64,000 nt of DNA from Bacteroidota bacterium (lineage in GTDB: Bacteria > Bacteroidota > Bacteroidia > Chitinophagales > Saprospiraceae): positions 1-64,000 of the forward strand of contig JANSWP010000012.1 of NCBI GenBank assembly GCA_024743405.1, written 5' to 3'. The notes under the pieces are model-generated. The model saw nothing but the letters and a program-made list of their open reading frames with translations. It had not been told where the DNA came from and made no database searches. Below, in pieces: positions 15,097 through 24,280 of this stretch. A program made the position numbers and the translations under genes. Numbering within the stretch: position 1 is the stretch's first letter; every line of letters begins with the position of its first letter.

Positions 15097-17898
15097 ATGA
15101 ATTTGAATAAGATTTACCCGACTGTTTTATTATTTTTCATACTCTCTACAAGCCTTTTTGCTCAAAAATATGCTGTCAAAGGGACAGTTATTGATACCAC
15201 TCAAATGCCGTTAATGAGTGCGACGGTTGTCATTTTAAATCAGACTGATTCTGTGCTGGTTAATTTTTCAATAACAAATGAGGATGGATATTTTGAAGTA
15301 CCAAAAGTTGTGGCAGGTGAGTATATTTTACAGATCACTTATTTGGGATATGACCCTTTTAGTAAGTCCTTCTCATTGAATGAGACGACAGGTGATTTTA
15401 ACGGTGGAACGATCCAATTGTCCGTTGCCAATTCCAATTTAGATGAAGTTGTCGTAAAGGCAGAACATATTCCAATTCAGATAAAAGGAGATACGATTCA
15501 ATACAATGCGGATGCCTTTCAAGTACAACCTGGCTCTGCTGTGGAAGATCTGTTGAAAAAATTACCGGGGGTGGAAGTTGACCGCGATGGCAATGTGCGG
15601 GCTCAAGGCGAAGATGTCCAAAATGTATTTGTAGACGGGAAAGAATTCTTTGGCAATGACCCCAAAATTGCAACTAAGAATTTGCCAGCAGATGCAGTGG
15701 ATAAGGTTCAGGTTTTTGATAAAAAATCTGATATGGCAGAGTTTTCTGGCATTGACGATGGACAGCGAGAGAAGACAATTAATTTGGAGTTAAAAGATGG
15801 AAAAAAGAAAGGGTACTTTGGAAATGTGGAAGGCGGATATGGAACAGACGATCGATATAAAGGCAAGTTCAACCTCAATCGTTTTTCGAAAAAGATGCAA
15901 TTTTCGGCGATTGGAATGTTGAATAATATTAATGAGCAAGGCTTCTCTTTAAATGAATACATGAATTTTATGGGGGGGCTTCAAAATATGATGTCCGGTG
16001 GTAGTGGAAGGATGGAATTGTCCTTCAATTCAAATGACATGGGATTGCCTTTGAATTTTGGTCAACCGAACGGAATTGCGACTACCACGGCAGGTGGCAT
16101 GAATATGAATTATGAGTTTTCGGATAAGACCGAATTAAATGGAAGCTATTTTTACAATCAAATCAAAAATGAAATCGATCGCGACGTTTTCCGGCAAAAT
16201 TTAGCAGAGTTTGGGGCATTTAACTCTACAGAAAATGCGGAACAATTAAGTGAGAATAAAAACCATCGGTTGAATCTGACATTGAAACATGAAATTGATT
16301 CTTTCCAAAATATTCAACTTAGAGCGAGTGGTGGTTTTAATGATGCAGCTTTGAATAATGTAGGATTGACAGAAACTTATAATTCAGGGAATATTTTGGA
16401 AAATTCTGGATTCCGGGATTACAATTCTTTAGGCGACAATTGGAATATGACTTCGAATTTATTGTATCGTCGTCGTTTTTATAAAAAAGGAAGAGTATTC
16501 ACAGCGAGTGTCGATTTTGGAAAACGGGATGATGAGCAAAATGCGAATTTGGAATCGGTCAATTCATTTCCTTTGGAAGGTCAGGTTGATTCGGTCATGC
16601 AACGTCAATTTCAAACCAATGATCAAACCAATTATTCAGGTCGAATTTCATACACAGAACCACTCGGTGGCGGAAAGTATTTAGGTATTAATTACTCGAG
16701 AAGTAACTTTAAGAATGATTTAGTAAAAGATTTTTACGACATTCTGAATCCTGCGACTCGACAGGAAATATTGAATGAAAATTTGAGTAATAAATACAAA
16801 CGGGATTACACTTATGACCGTGGAGGGTTGACTTTTCAATACAATAAAAAGAAATTCAATTTTTCATCAGGAGTTAGTGTTCAGCATTCTCAATTAGATG
16901 GAGCTTTGCAGGGAGCTAATGATCCTATTCAAAAAGATTTCACTAATATTTTGCCAAGTTTACGATGGAATTATGATTTCAAATCGACTCGAAATCTTAG
17001 TTTTCGCTATGAAACAAGTGTTCGAGAACCTTCTGTAGAGCAACTCCAACCTATTGCTGACAATAGTGATCCACTAAATGTTTATATCGGTAATCCTGAA
17101 CTTCGACCAGAATATATACATGGTTTCAATATCCATTTTATGGACTATGATCAATTTAATTTTAGAAGTATTTTTGGAAGGTTTAGTTTTGATTATACGA
17201 CTGATAAAATCACGAATAAACGGACAATTGACCAATCTTTTCGTCAAACCATACAGCCTATTAACGTTGAAAACGATATGCGTTTTAATGGTTATGTTGG
17301 TTTTGGAACGCCACTTCGATTTATGAAAAGTAGAATTGACATTAGTGGAAACATGCTTTACAATCGAGGAATTTTATTTGTCAATGATATAGAAAACACA
17401 ACGGAGAGGTTGAATAGTGGATTAGAAGTTACTTTAGACAATCGAAAAAAAGAAGTAATTGATATAGCGATTGGCGCGTCCTATAATTTCAGTCAAACCA
17501 AATATTCAGAAAGTACAGCCCAAAATCAAGACTATTTAAATCGGACTTATTTTGCGGATTTGACTTTGAATTTGGGCAAAAAATGGAGTTTGAGTAGTTT
17601 CTTTGATTATTCCATTTATTCGGGCGAAAGTTTTGGAAGTGAGCAAACTATTCCACTGTGGGAAGCTTCCGTAACGCATTATTTTTTGAAAAACAGAAAA
17701 GGACGATTAATCTTGTCTGCATTTGATTTATTGAATCAAAATATCGGCATAAACAGAACAAGTAATTTGAATTACATTGAAGAATCTAGAGTCCAGTCTT
17801 TAGGACGATATTTTCTCTTGACTTTTGCATATTCAATTTCTGGATTTGGAAATGAAAATAATAGTGGAATTAATATTCAGACTTTGAGGCGAAGATGA
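15097..17898 (+). CDS. Outer membrane beta-barrel protein with CarboxypepD_reg-like domain
   Basis: After a signal peptide ending near S-L-F-A-Q, the 933-aa protein has a carboxypeptidase-regulatory-like domain (about residues 22-100), a plug-like segment with L-L-K-K-L-P-G-V-E-V-D and F-F-G-N-D-P-K, and a long beta-barrel region rich in aromatic-ending strands. This is the TonB-receptor-like partner that accompanies GLPGLI proteins. It has no recognisable TonB box. The start at 15097 places the signal peptide at the N-terminus; the in-frame ATG at 15067 would add ten hydrophilic residues. It is probably co-transcribed with the GLPGLI gene under the divergent two-component system. Confidence 0.9.
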   Translation: MNLNKIYPTVLLFFILSTSLFAQKYAVKGTVIDTTQMPLMSATVVILNQTDSVLVNFSITNEDGYFEVPKVVAGEYILQITYLGYDPFSKSFSLNETTGDFNGGTIQLSVANSNLDEVVVKAEHIPIQIKGDTIQYNADAFQVQPGSAVEDLLKKLPGVEVDRDGNVRAQGEDVQNVFVDGKEFFGNDPKIATKNLPADAVDKVQVFDKKSDMAEFSGIDDGQREKTINLELKDGKKKGYFGNVEGGYGTDDRYKGKFNLNRFSKKMQFSAIGMLNNINEQGFSLNEYMNFMGGLQNMMSGGSGRMELSFNSNDMGLPLNFGQPNGIATTTAGGMNMNYEFSDKTELNGSYFYNQIKNEIDRDVFRQNLAEFGAFNSTENAEQLSENKNHRLNLTLKHEIDSFQNIQLRASGGFNDAALNNVGLTETYNSGNILENSGFRDYNSLGDNWNMTSNLLYRRRFYKKGRVFTASVDFGKRDDEQNANLESVNSFPLEGQVDSVMQRQFQTNDQTNYSGRISYTEPLGGGKYLGINYSRSNFKNDLVKDFYDILNPATRQEILNENLSNKYKRDYTYDRGGLTFQYNKKKFNFSSGVSVQHSQLDGALQGANDPIQKDFTNILPSLRWNYDFKSTRNLSFRYETSVREPSVEQLQPIADNSDPLNVYIGNPELRPEYIHGFNIHFMDYDQFNFRSIFGRFSFDYTTDKITNKRTIDQSFRQTIQPINVENDMRFNGYVGFGTPLRFMKSRIDISGNMLYNRGILFVNDIENTTERLNSGLEVTLDNRKKEVIDIAIGASYNFSQTKYSESTAQNQDYLNRTYFADLTLNLGKKWSLSSFFDYSIYSGESFGSEQTIPLWEASVTHYFLKNRKGRLILSAFDLLNQNIGINRTSNLNYIEESRVQSLGRYFLLTFAYSISGFGNENNSGINIQTLRRR

Positions 17899-17922
17899 TC
17901 ATATTTCCATAAAAACAATATC

Positions 17923-17965
17923 GCCAAGCCTGCTCAGAATTATTTTGAGTAAGCTTTTGGCTTTT
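17923..17965 (+). terminator. Possible terminator after the barrel gene
   Basis: GCCAAGCCTGCTCA and TGAGTAAGCTTTTGGC form an imperfect stem with a loop of about 10 bases, followed by CTTTTCCC. The pairing has internal mismatches, so the call is weak. Confidence 0.4.
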
Positions 17966-17972
17966 CCCATTC

Positions 17973-17999
17973 TTGTCAATTTCACTTTCCTTATCTTTG
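17973..17999 (+). promoter_or_regulatory. Bacteroidota-type promoter
   Basis: TTG at 17973 and TATCTTTG at 17992-17999 are spaced by 16 bp and match the -33/-7 pattern of the phylum's housekeeping sigma factor. The box is 16 bp before the ATG at 18015, which supports that start over the in-frame TTG at 17973. Confidence 0.65.
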
Positions 18000-18014
18000 C
18001 GCGAAATTTTCAAA

Positions 18015-19706
18015 ATGGATCACCAAATAAAACGTACCCGCGCCCAAGAATCTCGCGCAGCTATCCAACGACTTTATATTGCAATGCGTCACCTTTTTAT
18101 ACGAGGCACTTATAAGCCTTTAGGTGTTTCGGGTGAGGCTATGATTGACGCAATGAAAGACTTGCGACCAGAGATTTATGGTAATGTCAATGATCCTGAA
18201 CGGGTAGAGTTGGATGGACTATTATATGTAATGCAAAGGCTGCCAAAAGGGATTGAAGAATGCCGGCATATTCGTTTGATCTCTAGAGAAGGACTTGAAA
18301 AAACGGGTTTCACAGCTATCATTCCTGCGAAAAGGCGACGAGACTGTTATCGAATTGATGAGGAACAGATGTTTATTGAAATGACTAGGGGACGTAGTGA
18401 TATTTATGATATTTTAACTCACTTAACTTTCCTATATATAGAGGCGGAAAAAATTCGGCGAAATAGCTTGGATTCGAAAGGGCGAAAACAAAGAGATTGG
18501 CTAAAGTTGGAGCAAATTATTGAGCTTGAGTCTAAAAGGAAGAAATTCAATAAAGAGGTTGCTTATACCTATTTGAGTACCTTATTAGGACGTACTTATG
18601 AAGAAACGGTGGCTGCATGTGAGCGATTTTCCGAAGCTGAAGATGTTAATAGTATTTTTCATATTACCTATTGGTTGGGTCGGTTGAGTATGGAAGAGGC
18701 ATTAGAGGAAAATGATCGTCAAATTAGTTTTTCATCTGCTCTTCGAGAAAAAGTAGGACATCATATTTATGGAGAGAAATGGGCGAACCGAATCAAGGCT
18801 TTCCTTTTTGAAAAAGAACTTTTAAATAGACCTATTCATATTATTTCAGCGAATATGCATAGTGTGATGAATTCAATTTTTGGATTAGGTGCGCTCAAAG
18901 GAAAGATTAAATATGATGATTTAGAAAGTCTGGCTAAAAACTTAAGTATTCAAAATAAAAAGACGTTGCGTGATAAAGTTCAGGCTTTTGCTTTGAAAAA
19001 TGGGATGTATCAATTGGAAGACACCAGCGGAATGAATATTTCGGTTCAAATTTTTGACACGGAGCAAATTGATTCAAAAAACTTACCGCCCGAAATTGAA
19101 TGGAACAAAACTAAAAATCAAGAGAAAAAACCGGTTATTGTAGTGATGGATTATGCCTTTGGGGAGCAAGCTTATGAAACAATGGACGAACTCTTAAAGC
19201 CATACGAACCTGAAGAGAATGTCGAAATTCCTATTCACATTGAGTCTGTTTCAGTTATGGGGAAAGCGGGAATTCTCCAAGGGGATAAAGGAGATATTAT
19301 GATCCCTAATGCCCATGTTTTTGAAGGAACGGCAGATAATTATCCATTTGAGAATGCTTTAAATATTGAAAAATTTAAAGGAAAGGGATTAGGGGTTTAT
19401 GATGGCCCAATGATAACGGTCTTAGGAACTTCTTTGCAAAATAAGGATATTTTGAGGTATTTTTTGAAATCTTCCTGGGAGGCGGCAGGGTTAGAAATGG
19501 AAGGAGCCCATTATCAAAAAGCAATACAAGCAGCTTCAAAAATTCGAAGTAGTATTTCCCCAAACATAACATTGCGATATGCTTATTATGCCTCAGACAA
19601 TCCTTTAGAGACGGGAAGTACTTTGGCTTCGGGAAGTTTAGGAGAGGATGGGGTAAAACCTACTTATATGATTACAATAGAAATTTTGAATGGAATTTTG
19701 GGCTGA
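18015..19706 (+). CDS. Large uncharacterised protein with nucleoside-phosphorylase-like C-terminus
   Basis: The 563-aa protein is probably in the family listed as DUF6909, though I am not certain. The N-terminal 350 residues are helical, charged and soluble. The last 200 residues look like the PNP/MTAN nucleosidase fold: a V-S-V-M-G-K-A-G strand-loop, then G-D-I-M-I-P-N-A-H, the purine- and ribose-binding type E-M-E-G-A with Glu494 and Glu496, and Y-A-S-D-N with Asp528 in the place of the catalytic Asp. If this holds, the protein could cleave or bind a nucleoside or nucleotide, with the N-domain as sensor or partner, as in AMP nucleosidase. This is inferred from motif spacing only. Confidence 0.8.
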   Translation: MDHQIKRTRAQESRAAIQRLYIAMRHLFIRGTYKPLGVSGEAMIDAMKDLRPEIYGNVNDPERVELDGLLYVMQRLPKGIEECRHIRLISREGLEKTGFTAIIPAKRRRDCYRIDEEQMFIEMTRGRSDIYDILTHLTFLYIEAEKIRRNSLDSKGRKQRDWLKLEQIIELESKRKKFNKEVAYTYLSTLLGRTYEETVAACERFSEAEDVNSIFHITYWLGRLSMEEALEENDRQISFSSALREKVGHHIYGEKWANRIKAFLFEKELLNRPIHIISANMHSVMNSIFGLGALKGKIKYDDLESLAKNLSIQNKKTLRDKVQAFALKNGMYQLEDTSGMNISVQIFDTEQIDSKNLPPEIEWNKTKNQEKKPVIVVMDYAFGEQAYETMDELLKPYEPEENVEIPIHIESVSVMGKAGILQGDKGDIMIPNAHVFEGTADNYPFENALNIEKFKGKGLGVYDGPMITVLGTSLQNKDILRYFLKSSWEAAGLEMEGAHYQKAIQAASKIRSSISPNITLRYAYYASDNPLETGSTLASGSLGEDGVKPTYMITIEILNGILG

Positions 19707-19801
19707 AAGCGGATTGAGCTTAAGGGTTTATTATTCAAATAGGAGTTTTGTGCGAACAATCCCTTTGAAGAGGGGTTTTGTGTGAAAATTATTAGAAAAT
19801 C

Positions 19802-21028
19802 ATGGATTCATTAACGCAAATGGTATTGGGCGCAGCCGTCGGTGAGGTTGTTTTAGGGAAGAAAGCTGGAAATCGTGCGATGTTAGTAGGCGCTATTGCT
19901 GGAACTATTCCAGATTTAGATATTCTGGCTTATTTCGTAACTGATGAAATGTCTGCTTTAGCCTTTCATCGAGGACTTTCTCATTCTATATTCTTTGCGG
20001 TTGTCGCACCTTTCCTTTTTGGGAGACTGACGGCCCGTTTTTACGAAAAAGGGATTTATAAAAAAAATATTTTTAAGACATCAGCCTTTGCATTTTGGTT
20101 AATCACTTTTACAATTGTCACTTTTCAATTTAATAAAATAATTGCCCCGCCAGAGGGCGGTATCAATTGGGACGTGATAAAATATTTTGTCATGGCGGGT
20201 CTAGTTTCAGCCTTAGGGCTTTGGTGGTTTTATTTTAAAACCAAACCACTCGAAACGAAAATCTCATGGAAAGAATGGGCTTGGTTATATTTTTGGGCAA
20301 TTTTTACGCATCCACTTTTAGACTCATGTACTTCTTATGGAACCCAGTTATTTCAACCTTTTTCAGATTATCGGGTCGCTTTGAATAATATCTCAGTTGT
20401 GGATCCTATTTACACAACGCCATTTTTAATTTGTGTAATTATTGCGGGTATGTTTACTCGAAATAGCTCTAAAAGGCGAATTGTTAATTGGGTCGGGATA
20501 GGAATTAGTTGTGCATATTTGCTCTTTACTGGGTATAATAAATTGAGAATTGATAAGATTTTCGAAAAGTCTTTAGCAGAGCAAGGGATTCAATATAACC
20601 GTTTTCGTGCAGCTCCGACGATTTTTAATAATATTCTATGGCAAGGAACTGCCGAAGGCGACACCGCTTTTTATTATGGTGAATATTCCTTTTTTGATGC
20701 AGAGCCGAAAATTTTAGAGTTTATGGAATATCCCAAAAATCATGACCTCCTTTCAAAGTATGAAGGGAATAGAGATGTCGAAATTCTAAAATGGTTTTCG
20801 GATAACTATTATTGGATTGAGGAAAAACCCAACGGGGTTCTGCAATTTAATGATCTGAGAACGATCTCAAATTCGGGGAGAGGAACGGAAAGAACTTCTG
20901 TTTTTAGTTTTACCATAGAAGAAATAGAAGGAAAAATAATTGTAAAAGCATCGGATGATGATAATAAACCGACTAAGGAGGCGCTAGATTTGTTTTTCAA
21001 AAGAATGCGTGGAATTGCAAGTAACTAG
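19802..21028 (+). CDS. YdjM/DUF457-type membrane-bound metal-dependent hydrolase
   Basis: The 408-aa protein opens with M-D-S-L-T-Q-M-V-L-G-A-A and I-A-G-T-I-P-D-L-D-I, followed by H-R-G-L-S-H-S and later T-H-P-L-L-D-S-C-T-S-Y-G-T. These His/Asp motifs are the putative metal ligands of the YdjM (LexA-regulated, DUF457) family. About five hydrophobic helices lie between residues 70 and 245, and a soluble C-terminal tail of about 160 residues follows. Family members are inner-membrane proteins without a firmly known substrate. It is 36 bp upstream of the MarR gene on the same strand. Confidence 0.88.
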   Translation: MDSLTQMVLGAAVGEVVLGKKAGNRAMLVGAIAGTIPDLDILAYFVTDEMSALAFHRGLSHSIFFAVVAPFLFGRLTARFYEKGIYKKNIFKTSAFAFWLITFTIVTFQFNKIIAPPEGGINWDVIKYFVMAGLVSALGLWWFYFKTKPLETKISWKEWAWLYFWAIFTHPLLDSCTSYGTQLFQPFSDYRVALNNISVVDPIYTTPFLICVIIAGMFTRNSSKRRIVNWVGIGISCAYLLFTGYNKLRIDKIFEKSLAEQGIQYNRFRAAPTIFNNILWQGTAEGDTAFYYGEYSFFDAEPKILEFMEYPKNHDLLSKYEGNRDVEILKWFSDNYYWIEEKPNGVLQFNDLRTISNSGRGTERTSVFSFTIEEIEGKIIVKASDDDNKPTKEALDLFFKRMRGIASN

Positions 21029-21064
21029 ACTGTGATTGATTTTTTCAAAACTGCATTTTAAGCC

Positions 21065-21508
21065 ATGGAGACTCAGATAAAAACGAAAAATTTTGGTGCT
21101 TATATAGATCGAACGATTAAGGTTATTAAGCAAAATTATTTGCAGGCCTTTAAAGAAATCGATGTTGATTTAACTACAGAGCAATGGGTGATTTTGGATA
21201 GCCTATATCAAGAAAACGGAGTCTCTCAAACAGACCTGGCCAGTGGAAGCTTTAAAAATGCACCTACTGTTTCTAGAATTATTGATTTGCTTTGTAAAAA
21301 AGGGCTTACCGAACGGCAGCGATTTGAAAATGACCGAAGACGGCATAAAATATTCCTAACTCAAAAAGGAAAAATGACTTATGAAAAGGCTTACCCCATA
21401 GTTGTTGGGCTAAGGGAAAAGGGCTGGCAAAACCTTTCAGATGAAGATTATGGTCATTTTTTAAGGATAATGAATCAAATTTTCCAAAATTTTGAGGTGA
21501 AAGAGTAA
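21065..21508 (+). CDS. MarR family transcriptional regulator
   Basis: The 147-aa protein has the MarR winged helix: T-E-Q-W-V-I-L-D-S-L, G-V-S-Q-T-D-L-A as first DNA-binding helix, T-V-S-R-I-I-D-L-L as recognition helix and the wing D-R-R-R-H-K-I-F-L-T. It precedes the 4-hydroxyphenylpyruvate dioxygenase gene by 108 bp. That gap holds two TTGC-N4-GCAA palindromes next to a -7 box. The simplest reading is that it controls tyrosine catabolism by repressing hppD, with an aromatic acid as ligand. Confidence 0.93.
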   Translation: METQIKTKNFGAYIDRTIKVIKQNYLQAFKEIDVDLTTEQWVILDSLYQENGVSQTDLASGSFKNAPTVSRIIDLLCKKGLTERQRFENDRRRHKIFLTQKGKMTYEKAYPIVVGLREKGWQNLSDEDYGHFLRIMNQIFQNFEVKE

Positions 21509-21548
21509 TCCCTTGCCATTAAATAAAGGGAATTCAAAAGTTTTGAAA

Positions 21549-21556
21549 TATATTTG
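21549..21556 (+). promoter_or_regulatory. Putative -7 box of hppD
   Basis: TATATTTG matches TAnnTTTG. It overlaps the first TTGCCATGGCAA palindrome, so a bound regulator would block polymerase. No clear -33 element is visible. Confidence 0.5.
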
Positions 21557-21580
21557 CCATGGCAACTATTGCTTTAGCAA
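21554..21580. promoter_or_regulatory. Two putative MarR operators upstream of hppD
   Basis: TTGCCATGGCAA (21554-21565) is a perfect 12-bp palindrome. TTGCTTTAGCAA (21569-21580) has the same TTGC/GCAA arms with a different centre. The centres are 15 bp apart. A TTGCCAT half-site lies at 21513-21519. MarR proteins bind such short palindromes. The assignment is by position and symmetry. Confidence 0.6.
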
Positions 21581-21616
21581 ATTAATTAATAAAACCATTT
21601 TAAATCAATTACTACC

Positions 21617-22750
21617 ATGTCAACTTTAACTTCTCCTCTCCCAAAAGTTTACGAAAGCGCTCAAGACTTTATGCCAATTAATGGTACTGACTATTTGGAA
21701 TTATATGTTAGTAATTCCAAACAAGCAGCTCATTTTTACAAGACAGCTTTTGGCTTCCAATCTTTAGCTTACGCGGGTTTAGAAACAGGATTGAAAGATC
21801 GCGAATCTTATGTGCTAGCTCAAGATAAAATTCGATTAGTCCTGACGTCTCCATTAAGAAGTGGAACAGATATCGGAAAACATATCGATAAACATGGTGA
21901 TGGTGTAAAAGTAACTGCACTTTGGGTAGATGATGCGACATATGCCTATAATGAAGCAATGAAAAGAGGTGCAACGTCCTATATGGAACCGATAATAGAA
22001 GAAGATGAAGATGGAAAGGTAGTTCGTTCAGGTATCTATACTTATGGTGAAACAGTTCATGTTTTTGTGGAACGGAAGGACTACAATGGTATCTTTCTGC
22101 CTGGGTATAAAAAATGGGAAACAACGTATAATCCTGAGTCTGTAGGATTGAAGTTCGTGGATCACATGGTAGGAAACGTTGAGCTGGGGAAGATGGATTA
22201 TTGGGTAGAATTCTATGAAAAAGTTTTGGGTTTTGTAAATATTTTGTCTTTCGATGATAACGATATTTCGACTGAATATACGGCTTTAATGAGTAAAGTG
22301 ATGAGTAATGGAAATGGTCGAATTAAGTTTCCAATTAATGAACCTGCTGCGGGGATAAAAAAATCTCAAGTGGATGAATATTTGGATTTTTATGAAGGAG
22401 CTGGTGTTCAGCATATTGCCGTTGCAACAGATGATGTTGTAAAAACGGTTACTGAATTGCAAAAAAGAGGGATTGAATTTTTACGTGTACCAACCACCTA
22501 TTATGATGTTTTGGAAGATAGAGTGGGTAAAATTGATGAAGATATCGATTCCTTGAGAGAATTGGGGATACTGGTTGACCGTGATGATGAAGGATATTTA
22601 CTTCAAATTTTTACAAAACCTGTGGAACCAAGACCCACTATGTTTTTTGAAATTATTCAGAGAAAAGGTGCTCATTCATTTGGAAAAGGAAATTTTAAAG
22701 CCCTTTTTGAAGCTATTGAAAGAGAACAAGAATTGAGAGGAACGTTATAG
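21617..22750 (+). CDS. hppD: 4-hydroxyphenylpyruvate dioxygenase
   Basis: This 377-aa enzyme converts 4-hydroxyphenylpyruvate to homogentisate in tyrosine breakdown, using Fe(II) and O2. The three iron ligands are visible: His183 in F-V-D-H-M-V-G-N, His266 in Q-H-I-A-V-A-T-D-D and Glu345 in F-F-E-I-I-Q-R. The C-terminal helix F-G-K-G-N-F-K-A-L-F that closes the active site is intact. The two vicinal-oxygen-chelate domains are complete and the length is normal. A strong terminator follows. Homogentisate dioxygenase is not next to it in this window. Confidence 0.97.
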   Translation: MSTLTSPLPKVYESAQDFMPINGTDYLELYVSNSKQAAHFYKTAFGFQSLAYAGLETGLKDRESYVLAQDKIRLVLTSPLRSGTDIGKHIDKHGDGVKVTALWVDDATYAYNEAMKRGATSYMEPIIEEDEDGKVVRSGIYTYGETVHVFVERKDYNGIFLPGYKKWETTYNPESVGLKFVDHMVGNVELGKMDYWVEFYEKVLGFVNILSFDDNDISTEYTALMSKVMSNGNGRIKFPINEPAAGIKKSQVDEYLDFYEGAGVQHIAVATDDVVKTVTELQKRGIEFLRVPTTYYDVLEDRVGKIDEDIDSLRELGILVDRDDEGYLLQIFTKPVEPRPTMFFEIIQRKGAHSFGKGNFKALFEAIEREQELRGTL

Positions 22751-22780
22751 GAAAAAGAAGTCTTTCAAAAAAATAAAGTT

Positions 22781-22819
22781 AAAATAGCCTCCTGAAGTTA
22801 ACTCAGGGGGCTATTTTTG
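22781..22819 (+). terminator. Rho-independent terminator of hppD
   Basis: AAAATAGCCTCCTGA pairs with TCAGGGGGCTATTTT around a short GTTAA-type loop, and Ts follow. It starts 30 bp after the hppD stop. Confidence 0.85.
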
Positions 22820-22947
22820 TTTGTTATAGTAGTCTCCCCCAATATTCGCACGCTTTTTGACTTTTATTAAATTAAAAATTCTAAAGCTGTTTTATTTCCC
22901 TAAAAATTAGTGTAAATCATTTTCAATAAATAGTCACATTGCGCAAA

Positions 22948-24222
22948 ATGAATTTATTAAAATTACTATTTGCGGCTCTTCTTATTTGTCAGGGATGCGC
23001 CTCTTTTGGACAGAACAAATTGCTCCAAAAAGCAAATCGATTGTACAAGGCGGATCAATTTTCAGAAGCAGCTAAGCTTTTTGAAGAAGCTTTGAAAGAG
23101 AAAAACAACTTGGCTACTAGGACGAAATTAGCTTATTGTTATCGAATGAACAATCGATTAGATACAGCGGAGGTATTGTATGCTCAAATTGTTCAAAATG
23201 ATAAAGCGAAAGCTAGAACTTATTTTTATTATGGTGAGACCTTAATGGGGAATGGAAAATATGATGAGGCGAAAAAATGGTTTCAAAAATATATTCGCTT
23301 AGAACCCGAAGATGAAAAAGGTTCAATGATGGTTGAAGCTTGTGAGCGAGTTAAGTTGATTCGTCCTTACTTTCCCGATGTTAGGGTCTGGGAATTTCCG
23401 CAAAACTCAGAGGCGGATGATTCTAATCCAGTTTTTTTTGGAAACTCCGTTGTTTTTTCTTCTGACCGAAATCCTGGCATAAAATTGATGAAGCGAAAAT
23501 CAGGTTGGACTGGTCGTGATTATATTAATTTATTTGTAAGTGAATATTATAATGATACGCTTTTTTCTGAGCCTAAATCTTTCTCCGCTAAGCTAAATCA
23601 AATGTTTAAGAATACAGGGAACCCTGCTTTCTCCAAAGATGAAAATACAATTTTCTTTTCTCAAAATGGTAGTGAAGAAAGCAGGAAGGGGATTTTTAAC
23701 ATGCAACTTTACACCGCTAAATCTAACGGGACAGATAAATGGAAAAGCCCTGAAAAACTGCCTTTTTGTTCGACTCAATATAATTATATGCATCCTTCTA
23801 TTTCCCCAGACGGAAAATGGCTTTTTTTTGTGTCTGACAAACCTGGAGGAGAAGGAGGTGCAGATATCTGGTATTCTGAAAAGACGAAAAATGGATGGGG
23901 AAAAATTCAAAATCTAGGTAAGCAGATTAATACTCCTTCACACGAAGGATTTCCTTTTTTTGATAATCAGGGTAGATTATTCTTTTGCTCAAAAGGACAT
24001 GCTGGATTTGGAGGGTTTGATATTTTTGTAACTAAAAGAACTGCCAATGATGAGTGGGGAAAGCCAGTAAATTTAGGTTTACCAATAAATAGTTCATTTG
24101 ACGATATTTCGATTTTTCTATCAAAAAATAATCGAAATGGAGCTTTCACTTCATCTCGAAGTGGTGGTGATGATGATATATTTTTATTTGAAATCTTGGA
24201 TGGAAAAACATCAATGAAATAG
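22948..24222 (+). CDS. TPR-PD40 secreted protein
   Basis: The 424-aa protein begins with a signal peptide containing L-L-I-C-Q-G-C-A-S, possibly a lipobox. TPR repeats follow at about residues 30-130 (for example A-N-R-L-Y-K-A-D-Q-F-S-E-A-A-K-L-F), then WD40-like PD40 repeats with S-P-D-G-K-W-L-F-F-V-S-D-K and G-G-A-D-I-W. This is the N-terminal half of the TPR-PD40-OmpA architecture seen in envelope and type IX secretion proteins (PorE-like), but the protein stops before any OmpA domain. A separate OmpA protein lies convergently next to it. The ATG at 22948 was chosen over an upstream TTG. Confidence 0.85.
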   Translation: MNLLKLLFAALLICQGCASFGQNKLLQKANRLYKADQFSEAAKLFEEALKEKNNLATRTKLAYCYRMNNRLDTAEVLYAQIVQNDKAKARTYFYYGETLMGNGKYDEAKKWFQKYIRLEPEDEKGSMMVEACERVKLIRPYFPDVRVWEFPQNSEADDSNPVFFGNSVVFSSDRNPGIKLMKRKSGWTGRDYINLFVSEYYNDTLFSEPKSFSAKLNQMFKNTGNPAFSKDENTIFFSQNGSEESRKGIFNMQLYTAKSNGTDKWKSPEKLPFCSTQYNYMHPSISPDGKWLFFVSDKPGGEGGADIWYSEKTKNGWGKIQNLGKQINTPSHEGFPFFDNQGRLFFCSKGHAGFGGFDIFVTKRTANDEWGKPVNLGLPINSSFDDISIFLSKNNRNGAFTSSRSGGDDDIFLFEILDGKTSMK

Positions 24223-24223
24223 A

Positions 24224-24257
24224 AACGGGCTTTGAAGATTTACTTTCAAAGCCCGTT
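24224..24257. terminator. Bidirectional terminator
   Basis: AACGGGCTTTGAA and TTCAAAGCCCGTT form a perfect 13-bp stem with an 8-base loop between two convergent genes. The T-tract is short, so the efficiency is uncertain. Confidence 0.7.
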
Positions 24258-24280
24258 GCGAGATGTTTTATCTTAAAGAA

